Positions 1-7,503 of a stretch of 64,000 nt of DNA are shown here, one piece after another. A program made the position numbers and the translations under genes. Below the pieces are notes generated by a model that was given only the letters and a program-made list of their open reading frames with translations, had not been told where the DNA came from and searched no databases. Numbering within the stretch: the stretch's first letter is position 1; each line of letters starts with the position of its first letter. The DNA comes from Trinickia mobilis (lineage in GTDB: Bacteria; Pseudomonadota; Gammaproteobacteria; Burkholderiales; Burkholderiaceae), in contig NZ_JAFLRF010000008.1 in assembly GCF_017315705.1 (NCBI RefSeq), positions 124,001 through 188,000 of the forward strand. The letters are read 5' to 3'.

Positions 1-542
1 CCTTCGCGCGCGCTCGGCTCGAGCGACGCATAGCCGTTCAGGCCCGATGCGTACACCACCGGGAAGTCGAGCTGCTCTTCAGTCGCGCCGAGCTTGTCGA
101 AGAGGTCGAAGGTCTGATTGATGACCCAGTCGATCCGGGCGCCCGGGCGGTCGATCTTGTTGACGACGACGATCGGCTTCAAGCCGAGCGCGAGCGCCTT
201 CTTCGTGACGAAGCGCGTTTGCGGCATCGGGCCTTCCACGGCGTCGACGAGCAAGAGTACCGAGTCGACCATCGACAGCACGCGCTCCACTTCGCCGCCG
301 AAGTCCGCGTGCCCTGGGGTGTCGACAATATTGATGTGCGTGCCTTCGTATTCGACCGCGCAGTTCTTCGCGAGAATCGTGATGCCGCGCTCTTTTTCGA
401 TGTCGTTCGAGTCCATCACGCGCTCGGCGATCTGCTGGTTCTCTCGGAACGTGCCCGACTGGCGAAGCAGTTGGTCGACGAGCGTGGTCTTGCCGTGGTC
501 GACGTGGGCAATGATGGCGATATTGCGAAGAGCGCGGGTCAT
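1..542 (-). CDS. typA: TypA/BipA ribosome-associated GTPase (partial, N-terminal part)
   Basis: About 180 N-terminal residues of the translational GTPase TypA/BipA; the gene runs off the left edge, so the rest of the protein is not visible. The GTPase motifs are intact: G1 AHVDHGKTT (residues 12-20), switch I ERGITI (51-56), G3 DTPGHAD (74-80) and G4 NKID (128-131). The family binds the 70S ribosome and supports ribosome assembly and stress translation. The chosen ATG gives the family-typical start [11 protein letters not shown]. An extended -10 promoter lies about 110 bp upstream. In related genomes typA sits close to truB; here a MarR-efflux block lies between them. Confidence 0.97.
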   Translation of the reverse strand, partial: MTRALRNIAIIAHVDHGKTTLVDQLLRQSGTFRENQQIAERVMDSNDIEKERGITILAKNCAVEYEGTHINIVDTPGHADFGGEVERVLSMVDSVLLLVDAVEGPMPQTRFVTKKALALGLKPIVVVNKIDRPGARIDWVINQTFDLFDKLGATEEQLDFPVVYASGLNGYASLEPSARE

Positions 543-653
543 AGGAACCTGGAAACGCAAGGAATTTGCGCGAAATGAGAAACACGTTGAGTGCGCGAAA
601 GCCGCTGGACGTCACGGCAGACCGGCTTTAATTGCACTTTCGGACAGCCAAAA

Positions 654-662
654 ATTATAGCA
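654..662 (-). promoter_or_regulatory. Probable typA promoter (extended -10)
   Basis: On the minus strand the bases read TGCTATAAT, a perfect extended -10 element (TGn before TATAAT). It lies about 110 bp before the typA ATG. No good -35 hexamer is visible, as is usual for extended -10 promoters. Transcription would begin near position 647. Confidence 0.6.
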
Positions 663-817
663 CGCGCGAATGACGCCGAATTAGCACACCTTTCCTCTCC
701 CGCGTCGCGCCGAATCGACGCAGTTAAAAAGTGCCGGAACGCAGACCCATCCGAGTATTTTCTATATTGACAGTATGCGCTTAATACAAAAGACTGTTTC
801 CTGGGGTGTAATAACGC

Positions 818-846
818 TTGCCGCGTCAACTAACCACACCTATACT
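818..846 (+). promoter_or_regulatory. Probable promoter of the MarR-efflux operon
   Basis: TTGCCG (818-823) and TATACT (841-846) are separated by exactly 17 bp, a good sigma-70 arrangement. The predicted start near 853 leaves a leader of only about 20 nt before the MarR gene. A second TTGACA at 767-772 has no acceptable -10 partner. Confidence 0.6.
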
Positions 847-856
847 CCTGCCTAGT

Positions 857-865
857 CAATTATTG
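857..865. promoter_or_regulatory. Candidate MarR operator over the transcription start
   Basis: CAATTATTG is a short perfect palindrome immediately downstream of the predicted start site and just before the MarR start codon. Autoregulation by a site in this place is common in MarR-controlled efflux operons. The site is short, so this is inference from position and symmetry. Confidence 0.35.
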
Positions 866-872
866 CAATCGC

Positions 873-1358
873 ATGAGAATCATGACCGAACCCACCCCCG
901 CGCTGCCCAAGGAACTGAGCAACTATCAGATGGGTGAGAGCGTCGGCTACCTGATTGCACGCGTGAAATCGGTCATGTCGAACATGGTCACCCAGCGCAC
1001 GATGGCGGCACTGGGCATCACGAGCACGCAGGCCAGCATTTTGTTCATGGTGGCAAGCGGCCGGTGCCTCGTCGCGGCGGACCTCGCCCGCGACTACGGG
1101 ATCGACGCGAGTGCCGTCACGCGCCTGATCGACCGGCTGGAAAAGCGCGGCCTGCTCACGCGCGTACGCAGCAGCGAGGACCGCCGGGTGGTGCGGCTCG
1201 CCTTGACGCCGGAAGGCTACGAACTCGCCGCCCGCATGCCGGAAATCTTCACGAGCGTGCTCGACAAGCTGCTCGCGGGCTTCACGCCCGAAGAAGTCGG
1301 CTTCTTGAAAAGCATGCTGCGGCGCGTTCTCGTCAATAACGGGGATCAAACGAATTGA
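873..1358 (+). CDS. MarR family transcriptional regulator
   Basis: A 161-residue winged-helix regulator. The MarR core is clear: an HTH around residues 55-85 (LARDYGIDASAVTRLIDRLE) followed by the wing containing the family signature SSEDRRVVRLALTPEG (about 105-120). A second in-frame ATG nine bases downstream, with a weak GAG ahead of it, is an equally good start. It is the first gene of a co-directional block with an outer-membrane factor, a membrane-fusion protein and an MFS pump, the same logic as E. coli emrRAB, so it probably represses this operon and releases it when it binds a toxic compound. The ligand cannot be read from the sequence. Confidence 0.9.
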   Translation: MRIMTEPTPALPKELSNYQMGESVGYLIARVKSVMSNMVTQRTMAALGITSTQASILFMVASGRCLVAADLARDYGIDASAVTRLIDRLEKRGLLTRVRSSEDRRVVRLALTPEGYELAARMPEIFTSVLDKLLAGFTPEEVGFLKSMLRRVLVNNGDQTN

Positions 1359-1459
1359 GCGCACGGCGGCAGCACGCAGCAGTAACGGAAATTCGCATCC
1401 GAACACACAAAAAAATACTTGCAGGGTCCATGATCACACTCCATTCCGAGAGTCGAGCG

Positions 1460-2953
1460 ATGAAATCCCTTTCCCCGTCGGCCTACGTGCTGTCTTGCCG
1501 GGGGGCCGTCGCCGCGGCGGCCGCGGCGCTCGCCCTCACCGGCTGCGCGAACTACTTCGGCATCAAGAGCGACAAGCAGATCGCACCGGCGGGCCAGTTC
1601 GAGTCCGCGCAAAGCCTGCCCAGCCAGGGCGGGCAATGGCCGTCGCTCGACTGGGCCGATCAGTTCGGCGACCCGCAACTGCCGAAGCTGATCGCCGAAG
1701 CGCTCGAAGGCAGCCCGTCGATCGCCCAGGCGCAGGCGCGCATCGCGAAGGCGCAGTCCTATATCGAAAGCTCGCGCTCGAACCTGTATCCGAAAGTCGA
1801 CGGGAGCTATGCATGGACTCGGGAACTCTATTCGGCCAACTCGCTTTACCCTCCGCCCTTTGGCGGCACCTGGTTTAGCGAGAACAACGTGCTCGCGAGC
1901 GCGTCGTGGGATCTGGATTTGTGGGGCAAGAACCGCGAGAAGCTCGGCTCGGCGGTCTCGCAGGCCGAGTCGGCCGAAGCCGACATGCAGCAGGCGCGCA
2001 TCACGCTTGCGTCGTCGGTGGCGCGGACGTATAACCAACTGGCTCAGCTTTACGCGCTGCGCGACATTGCCCAGCGCGAAATCCAGAACCGCGAGGACGT
2101 CAGCACCATCACGAACGGCCGCGTCGCCGCCGGGCTCGACACCAACGTCGAGAAGCAGACGGCCATCGGCAATATCGCGAGCAGCCAGACGACGCTGTCG
2201 GATTACGACGGCCAGATCACCATCACGCGCTATCAACTGGCCGCCCTGCTCGGCAAGGGCCCCGATCGCGGGCTGCAAATCGGGGAGCCCGTGCTCGCGC
2301 CGGGCGGCGCGGTCGTCCTGCCCGACAACCTGCCCGCCGATCTCGTCTCGCGCCGGCCCGATATCGTCGCCGCGCGCTGGCAAGTGGAAGCCGCCATGCA
2401 CGACGTGAAGGAAGCGAAAGCCGAATTCTTTCCCGATGTGAACCTCGCGGCCGCGGCCGGCTTCGATGCGTTCGGCTGGGGCCGGTTCCTGACGTCGTCG
2501 AGCCGGCAGATCCAGTTCGGCCCGGCGATCCATCTGCCGATCTTCGACGCCGGCGCGCTGCGCTCGCAATTGAAGGGCCGCTACGCCGACTTCGACCTCG
2601 ACGTCGCCAACTACAACGAGACGCTCATCAACGCGCTGTCGGACGTCGCGACGCAAGTGGCGTCGATCCGCTCGGTCGACCAGCAGATGGGCGACGCGCA
2701 GCGCGCGCTCGATGCGTCGACCAAGGCCTACCAATTGGCCGTCATCCGCTACAAGGCGGGGCTCTCGCCGCAGTTGCAGGTGCTGAACGCCGACATTACG
2801 CGCCTATCCGCTGAGCAAACCGTGACCAACCTGAAGATGAAGCGGCGCGACATGCAGTTCGCGCTCATCAAGGCGCTCGGGGGCGGGTTCGACGCGAACG
2901 CCGCTGGGCTGACCGTGCCCGCCGAAGCATCGGCCGCACATGCACCGGGCTGA
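1460..2953 (+). CDS. NodT/OprM-type outer membrane efflux lipoprotein
   Basis: A 497-residue TolC-superfamily outer membrane factor of the RND/NodT lipoprotein type. The N-terminus is a lipoprotein signal with the lipobox LTGC, so Cys29 would be lipidated. Two OEP repeats follow; diagnostic stretches are LYPKVDGSYAW, ASWDLDLWGKNREKLG and the second-repeat RRPDIVAARWQVEAA. It forms the trimeric outer membrane channel for the adaptor and pump encoded next. The ATG at 1460 was preferred over upstream starts because it places a positively charged n-region directly before the hydrophobic stretch. It follows the MarR gene by about 100 bp and precedes the adaptor by 57 bp, so it is probably in the same operon. 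Confidence 0.93.
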   Translation: MKSLSPSAYVLSCRGAVAAAAAALALTGCANYFGIKSDKQIAPAGQFESAQSLPSQGGQWPSLDWADQFGDPQLPKLIAEALEGSPSIAQAQARIAKAQSYIESSRSNLYPKVDGSYAWTRELYSANSLYPPPFGGTWFSENNVLASASWDLDLWGKNREKLGSAVSQAESAEADMQQARITLASSVARTYNQLAQLYALRDIAQREIQNREDVSTITNGRVAAGLDTNVEKQTAIGNIASSQTTLSDYDGQITITRYQLAALLGKGPDRGLQIGEPVLAPGGAVVLPDNLPADLVSRRPDIVAARWQVEAAMHDVKEAKAEFFPDVNLAAAAGFDAFGWGRFLTSSSRQIQFGPAIHLPIFDAGALRSQLKGRYADFDLDVANYNETLINALSDVATQVASIRSVDQQMGDAQRALDASTKAYQLAVIRYKAGLSPQLQVLNADITRLSAEQTVTNLKMKRRDMQFALIKALGGGFDANAAGLTVPAEASAAHAPG

Positions 2954-3010
2954 ACCCGGCGGACAACACACAACTAGACGACCAAGACTGAGAGAACACG
3001 GAGCATTGCA

Positions 3011-4225
3011 ATGAGTGAAACCCAACAAGCCGCCACCAGCGTGCAGCCGAAATCGAACGGCAAACGCAAGCGGATGATGACGCTGCTCGTCATCGTGATC
3101 CTGATTGCCGCGGTCGCCTACGGCCTCTACTACTTCCTCGACGCGCGCTTCTACGAGGACACCGACGACGCCTACGTGAACGGCAACGTCGTGCAGATCA
3201 CGCCGCAAGTGACGGGCACCGTCGTCGCGGTCAACGCCGACGATACGCAGACCGTCAAGGAAGGCGACCCGATCGTCATGCTCGACGGCGCCGATGCGCG
3301 CATCGCGCTGCAGCAGGCCGAAGCCACGCTCGCCCAGACGGTGCGCCAGGTGCGCGGCATCTTCGTCGACGACAACCAGTATCAAGCGCAAGTCGCGCTG
3401 CGCCAGTCCGACCTCTCCAAAGCGCAGGACGACCTGCGCCGCCGGATGCAAGTCGCGCAGACAGGCGCGGTGTCGCAAGAAGAAATCTCGCACGCGCGCG
3501 ATGCCGTGAACGCGGCGCAGGCATCGCTCGACGCCGCCGAGCAGCAGCTCGCCTCGAACCGCGCGCTGACCGCCAACACGACGATCGCCACGCACCCGAA
3601 CGTGATGGCCGCCGCCGCGAAGGTGCGCGACGCCTACCTCGCCTACGCGCGCAACACGCTGCCGGCGCCGGTCACCGGCTATGTGGCGAAGCGCTCGGTG
3701 CAGGTCGGCCAGCGCGTGTCGCCGGGCACGCCGCTGATGGCGATCGTGCCGCTGAACGCCGTCTGGGTCGACGCGAACTTCAAGGAAGTCCAGTTGAAGC
3801 ACATGCGTATCGGCCAGCCGGTGGAAATGACCGCTGACGTGTACGGCTCGTCGGTCACGTACCACGGCAAGGTGGTCGGCTTCTCGGCGGGCACCGGCTC
3901 GGCCTTCTCGCTGTTGCCGGCGCAGAATGCGACCGGTAACTGGATCAAGGTCGTGCAGCGTCTGCCGGTGCGGATCTCGCTCGATCCGCAGGAGCTCGCG
4001 AAGCATCCGCTGCGCATCGGCCTCTCGATGCAAGTCGACGTAAATATCAAGCAGGACGGCGGCCAGCTCGGCGAAGCGCCGAACACGGTCTACTCGACCA
4101 ACGTGTTCGACAAGTACGGCGACCAGGCCGATGCCGAAATCGCGCGCATCATTGTCGAGAACGCCGGTTCGAGCGCAGGCTTGCAGCAACAGAAATCCGC
4201 GGCGAACAGCGCGTCGCACGGCTAA
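3011..4225 (+). CDS. HlyD/EmrA family membrane fusion protein
   Basis: A 404-residue periplasmic adaptor of a tripartite efflux pump. A cytoplasmic basic N-terminus (KSNGKRKR) leads into one membrane segment at about residues 23-41. A lipoyl/barrel-sandwich half follows (DTDDAYVNGNVVQITPQVTG), then an alpha-helical hairpin (about 95-190) and the second half of the barrel (APVTGYVAKRSVQVGQRV). This is the layout of EmrA, which pairs with 14-TM MFS pumps rather than RND pumps. The pump gene follows 39 bp downstream, and the outer membrane channel lies upstream. Confidence 0.94.
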   Translation: MSETQQAATSVQPKSNGKRKRMMTLLVIVILIAAVAYGLYYFLDARFYEDTDDAYVNGNVVQITPQVTGTVVAVNADDTQTVKEGDPIVMLDGADARIALQQAEATLAQTVRQVRGIFVDDNQYQAQVALRQSDLSKAQDDLRRRMQVAQTGAVSQEEISHARDAVNAAQASLDAAEQQLASNRALTANTTIATHPNVMAAAAKVRDAYLAYARNTLPAPVTGYVAKRSVQVGQRVSPGTPLMAIVPLNAVWVDANFKEVQLKHMRIGQPVEMTADVYGSSVTYHGKVVGFSAGTGSAFSLLPAQNATGNWIKVVQRLPVRISLDPQELAKHPLRIGLSMQVDVNIKQDGGQLGEAPNTVYSTNVFDKYGDQADAEIARIIVENAGSSAGLQQQKSAANSASHG

Positions 4226-4264
4226 GCAGGCCATCGCGCCACACCGAACCAAGGTCCACGCTAC

Positions 4265-5824
4265 ATGGCTCAAGCTCAAGCCCCTCACCCGCCGCTGCAA
4301 GGCGCGCAGCTGGTGATCGGCACCATTGCCGTGTCGCTTGCGGTGTTCATGAACGTGCTCGACACGTCGATTGCGAACGTCGCGATTCCGACGATTTCCG
4401 GCGACCTCGGCGTTTCGTCCGACCAGGGCACCTGGGTCATCACGTCGTTCGCGGTCGCCAACGCGATCTCGGTGCCGCTCACCGGTTGGCTCACCGACCG
4501 CATCGGCCAGGTGCGCCTGTTCCTCGCGTCGATCATCCTGTTCGTGGTGTCGTCGTGGATGTGCGGCCTCGCACCGACGCTGCCGCTCCTGCTGCTGTCG
4601 CGCGTGATTCAAGGCGCGGTCGCCGGGCCGATGATTCCGCTCTCGCAAGCGCTCCTGCTCGGCAGCTACCCGCGCGCGAAGGCGCCGCTCGCGCTGTCGA
4701 TGTGGTCGATGACGACGCTGATCGCGCCGGTCGCCGGGCCGATTCTCGGCGGCTGGATCTCCGACAACATCGCCTGGCCGTGGATCTTTTACGTCAACAT
4801 TCCGGTCGGCATCGTCGCGGCGGCGGCGACCTGGGCGATCTTTCGCAAGCGCGAATCCGCCGTGAAGAAGGCGCCGATCGATGGCGTCGGCCTCGGGCTC
4901 CTCGTCATCTGGGTCGGCTCGCTGCAGATCATGCTCGACAAGGGCAAGGATCTCGACTGGTTCTCGTCGACCACGGTCGTCGTGCTTGCGCTGACGGCGA
5001 TCATCGGCTTCGCGTTCTTCGTCGTCTGGGAGTTGACGGCCGATCACCCGGTGGTCGATTTGTCGCTCTTCGCACGGCGCAACTTCACGGGGGGAACGAT
5101 CGCGCTGTCGATCGGGTACGGGCTCTACTTCGGCAATCTCGTGCTGCTGCCGCTGTGGCTGCAAACCGATATCGGCTACACGGCCACCGATGCCGGCCTC
5201 GTGATGGCGCCGGTCGGCCTGTTCGCGGTCCTGCTCTCGCCGGTGACAGGCAAGTTCCTGCCGCGCACCGATCCGCGCTTCATCGCGACCGCGGCGTTCT
5301 GCACGTTCGCGCTGTGCTTTTGGATGCGCTCTCGCTATACGACGGGCGTCGACACCTGGGCGCTCACGCTGCCCACGCTGGTCCAGGGCATCGCGATGGC
5401 GGGCTTCTTCATTCCGCTCGTGTCGATCACGCTGTCGGGCCTGCACGGCAGCCGGATTCCGGCCGCGTCGGGCTTGTCGAACTTCGTGCGGATCATGTGC
5501 GGCGGCATCGGCACGTCGATCTTCCAGACCGCGTGGGACCATCGCACGATCCTGCATCACGCACAGCTTACCGAACAGGCGAATGCATACAACCCTGTCT
5601 TCTCGCAGCAGATGACGGGCATGGGTGGGGCTGGGCTCGATCAGGCGCAGAGCTACGGGCTCTTCAACAACATGGTGACGCAGCAAGCTGCGCAGCTTGG
5701 AGTGAACGATTTGTTCTATTTATCGTCGACGATCTTTATTGCGCTGATCGCGCTCATCTGGATCACCAAGCCCGAGCGGGCGGGCGGTGCGGATGCGGGA
5801 GCGGCGGCGTCAGCGGCGCATTGA
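4265..5824 (+). CDS. EmrB/QacA family (DHA2) MFS drug efflux pump
   Basis: A 519-residue inner membrane proton antiporter with about 14 predicted membrane segments, matching the DHA2 subfamily length. Motif A is present as GWLTDRIGQVRLF after TM2, and the segment 1 motif LDTSIANVAIPTISGDL is the classical DHA2 signature. With the upstream adaptor and lipoprotein channel it would form a complete envelope-spanning exporter. Substrates cannot be deduced; EmrAB-type systems export hydrophobic toxic compounds and uncouplers. A strong intrinsic terminator follows 36 bp after the stop codon and closes the operon. Confidence 0.94.
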   Translation: MAQAQAPHPPLQGAQLVIGTIAVSLAVFMNVLDTSIANVAIPTISGDLGVSSDQGTWVITSFAVANAISVPLTGWLTDRIGQVRLFLASIILFVVSSWMCGLAPTLPLLLLSRVIQGAVAGPMIPLSQALLLGSYPRAKAPLALSMWSMTTLIAPVAGPILGGWISDNIAWPWIFYVNIPVGIVAAAATWAIFRKRESAVKKAPIDGVGLGLLVIWVGSLQIMLDKGKDLDWFSSTTVVVLALTAIIGFAFFVVWELTADHPVVDLSLFARRNFTGGTIALSIGYGLYFGNLVLLPLWLQTDIGYTATDAGLVMAPVGLFAVLLSPVTGKFLPRTDPRFIATAAFCTFALCFWMRSRYTTGVDTWALTLPTLVQGIAMAGFFIPLVSITLSGLHGSRIPAASGLSNFVRIMCGGIGTSIFQTAWDHRTILHHAQLTEQANAYNPVFSQQMTGMGGAGLDQAQSYGLFNNMVTQQAAQLGVNDLFYLSSTIFIALIALIWITKPERAGGADAGAAASAAH

Positions 5825-5860
5825 CACTGCGCTTTCGGAATCGATTGCCTTGTATGTGAA

Positions 5861-5889
5861 AACGCCCGGCTTTGGCCGGGCGTTTTTTT
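5861..5889 (+). terminator. Rho-independent terminator of the efflux operon
   Basis: AACGCCCGGC-TTTG-GCCGGGCGTT forms a GC-rich stem with a four-base loop followed by a run of T residues. It lies directly after the MFS pump and before the convergent truB gene. Confidence 0.93.
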
Positions 5890-5935
5890 CGCTGTGCCTC
5901 GGAGAAAAGCTGCTGTGAGACAAGCGGTAGCGGCG

Positions 5936-6871
5936 CTAAGAAACCTCGGCGGTCACGACGAGCCGCTCGGGTGCCAGCACGCCGTCCGCCGCTTTCGCGA
6001 CACCCAGCAGCCGGCGGCCGCCGTCTCCATAGACGCGCACCCGCGAACCCTGCCGTGCGTCGATCGCCGGCAAATCCGCCAGGCGCAAACGCTGGCCATG
6101 CAGAAAACGCCGCGTCGCCTCGGCATCGAGCTGGACTGACGGAAACGTCGACAGCAACGCATCGACCGGTTGCAGCCACGCATCGCGCTCGCCTTGTTCG
6201 GCATCGGAAAGCGCGTCGAGCGTCACGGCATGCTCGAGCGTCAGCGAACCGACACCCGTACGGCGCAGCGCAACCAAATGTGCACCGCAGCCGAGCGCCT
6301 CGCCGATATCCTCCGCAAGCGTACGCACGTAAGTGCCCTTGCTGCACGTCACGCGAAACGTCACATCGGGTAGTGCCCACGCGAGCAATTCCAGCGCATG
6401 AATCGTCACGCTGCGCCCTTCCCGCTCGAGCGTCTGCCCCGCGCGTGCGTATTCGTAGAGCGGCTTGCCGTCGCGCTTGAGCGCCGAGTACATCGGCGGC
6501 ACCTGGACGATATCGCCGCGAAACTTCGCCAGCGCAGCTTCGACCGCGATGCGATCGCAAGTCACGTCGCGCGTTTGAAGCGCTTCCCCTTCCGCATCGC
6601 CCGTCGTCGTGCGGATGCCGAGGCGCATCGTCGCCTCATAGGTCTTGTCGGCGTCGAGCAAATCTTGCGAAAACTTGGTCGCTTCGCCGAAGCACAACGG
6701 CAACAGGCCGGATGCGAGCGGATCGAGCGTGCCGGTGTGGCCGGCCTTCTTCGCTGTATAGAGGCGCTTGGCGCGCATCAGCGCGTCGTTGCTCGACAGG
6801 CCGACCGGCTTGTCGAGCAGCAATACGCCGTCGAGCGCGCGGCGCGGCAAGCGGGGTTTTTGCTGAGTCAT
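5936..6871 (-). CDS. truB: tRNA pseudouridine(55) synthase TruB
   Basis: A 311-residue enzyme that converts U55 of the tRNA T-loop to pseudouridine. The catalytic aspartate is Asp50 in HTGTLDPLASG, and the substrate-binding segment GVLLLDKPVGLSSN precedes it. The C-terminal part ends in a PUA-like region. The ATG was preferred over an upstream TTG because it gives the length usual for the family and the TTG has no ribosome binding site. It lies 50 bp downstream of rbfA on the same strand, the conserved order for nusA operons. Confidence 0.96.
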   Translation of the reverse strand: MTQQKPRLPRRALDGVLLLDKPVGLSSNDALMRAKRLYTAKKAGHTGTLDPLASGLLPLCFGEATKFSQDLLDADKTYEATMRLGIRTTTGDAEGEALQTRDVTCDRIAVEAALAKFRGDIVQVPPMYSALKRDGKPLYEYARAGQTLEREGRSVTIHALELLAWALPDVTFRVTCSKGTYVRTLAEDIGEALGCGAHLVALRRTGVGSLTLEHAVTLDALSDAEQGERDAWLQPVDALLSTFPSVQLDAEATRRFLHGQRLRLADLPAIDARQGSRVRVYGDGGRRLLGVAKAADGVLAPERLVVTAEVS

Positions 6872-6921
6872 CTGAGAGGCAAAACGATAGAGCGAGGTCA
6901 AATCACGCGCGGCGCGCGAAG

Positions 6922-7290
6922 TCAGTCGTCTTTCGCACGCGTCGCATTCGCTTCGTCGATGAGGCGCGACATCTCGACAGCCTTCTCGATCGTTTTGTCG
7001 TAATGGAAGTGCAGCGTCGGCACAGTATGGATGTGCAGGCGCTTGAACAGAAGATTGTGCAAATGGCCGGCTGCATGGTTGAGCGCGACTTGCGTGGCCT
7101 GCGCGTCGCCGGTCAGCGTCGTGAAATACACCTTCGCGTGCGCGTAATCGGGCGTCAGCTCGACGCTTTGGATCGTGACGAGACCGATGCGCGGGTCCTT
7201 GACCTCGCGCATGATGAGTTCGGACAGATCGCGCTGAATCTGATCGGCGATCTGTACGTTGCGGTTCGGGGTACTGCGTTTTTTAGGCAT
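6922..7290 (-). CDS. rbfA: 30S ribosome-binding factor RbfA
   Basis: A 122-residue KH-fold protein needed for late 30S maturation and 16S rRNA 5'-end processing. It begins [20 protein letters not shown] and contains the family motif [13 protein letters not shown] near residues 28-40 and [18 protein letters not shown] near the C-terminus. The reading frame stays open about 90 bp further upstream, but the ATG used here gives the normal family N-terminus. It follows infB, although an intrinsic terminator and a repeated motif lie in the 213-bp gap. Confidence 0.95.
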   Translation of the reverse strand: MPKKRSTPNRNVQIADQIQRDLSELIMREVKDPRIGLVTIQSVELTPDYAHAKVYFTTLTGDAQATQVALNHAAGHLHNLLFKRLHIHTVPTLHFHYDKTIEKAVEMSRLIDEANATRAKDD

Positions 7291-7388
7291 GGTGATTCCG
7301 TGATTCGGTTCGGGCGCCTTCGGGCAGCGTACGGGTCGACCGGGTCGATCGCTCTTCATGGGACCCGAGTAATTGCTCTGCATGGGGC

Positions 7389-7439
7389 GGGAGTAAGTGC
7401 TGAAGCACTAACTCCGGCCGACAGCTGAAGCGCTAACTC
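7389..7439. repeat. Two copies of a 16-bp dispersed repeat with an internal palindrome
   Basis: GCTGAAGCrCTAACTC occurs at 7399-7414 and 7424-7439, 25 bp apart (r = A or G). The first copy also forms an inverted repeat with the bases before it: GAGTAAGTGCT and AGCACTAACTC, 7389-7412, with one mismatch. A third, less similar copy (GCTGAAGCATTAACTT) lies at 21957-21972. Function unknown. Confidence 0.7.
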
Positions 7440-7447
7440 GGGTCGAC

Positions 7448-7481
7448 AAAAAAGGCGGAACGGGCCAGCGCCCGCTCCGCC
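7448..7481 (-). terminator. Intrinsic terminator between infB and rbfA
   Basis: On the minus strand GGCGGAGCGGGC, loop GCTG, GCCCGTTCCGCC (one G-U pair) is followed by six T residues. It lies 23 bp after the infB stop codon, inside what is usually treated as one operon, so rbfA-truB may be transcribed at a reduced level or from its own promoter. Confidence 0.88.
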
Positions 7482-7503
7482 CTTCGAGCCTTCGCGCCGG
7501 TTG

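Noticed and set aside
767-772. TTGACA as -35 of the MarR gene
   Set aside because: No -10-like hexamer occurs 16-18 bp downstream; the pair at 818-846 is better.
2804-5686. 960-codon open frame on the minus strand opposite the efflux genes
   Set aside because: Its product is an Arg/His/Asp-rich sequence without domain; it is the GC-bias shadow of the adaptor and pump genes.
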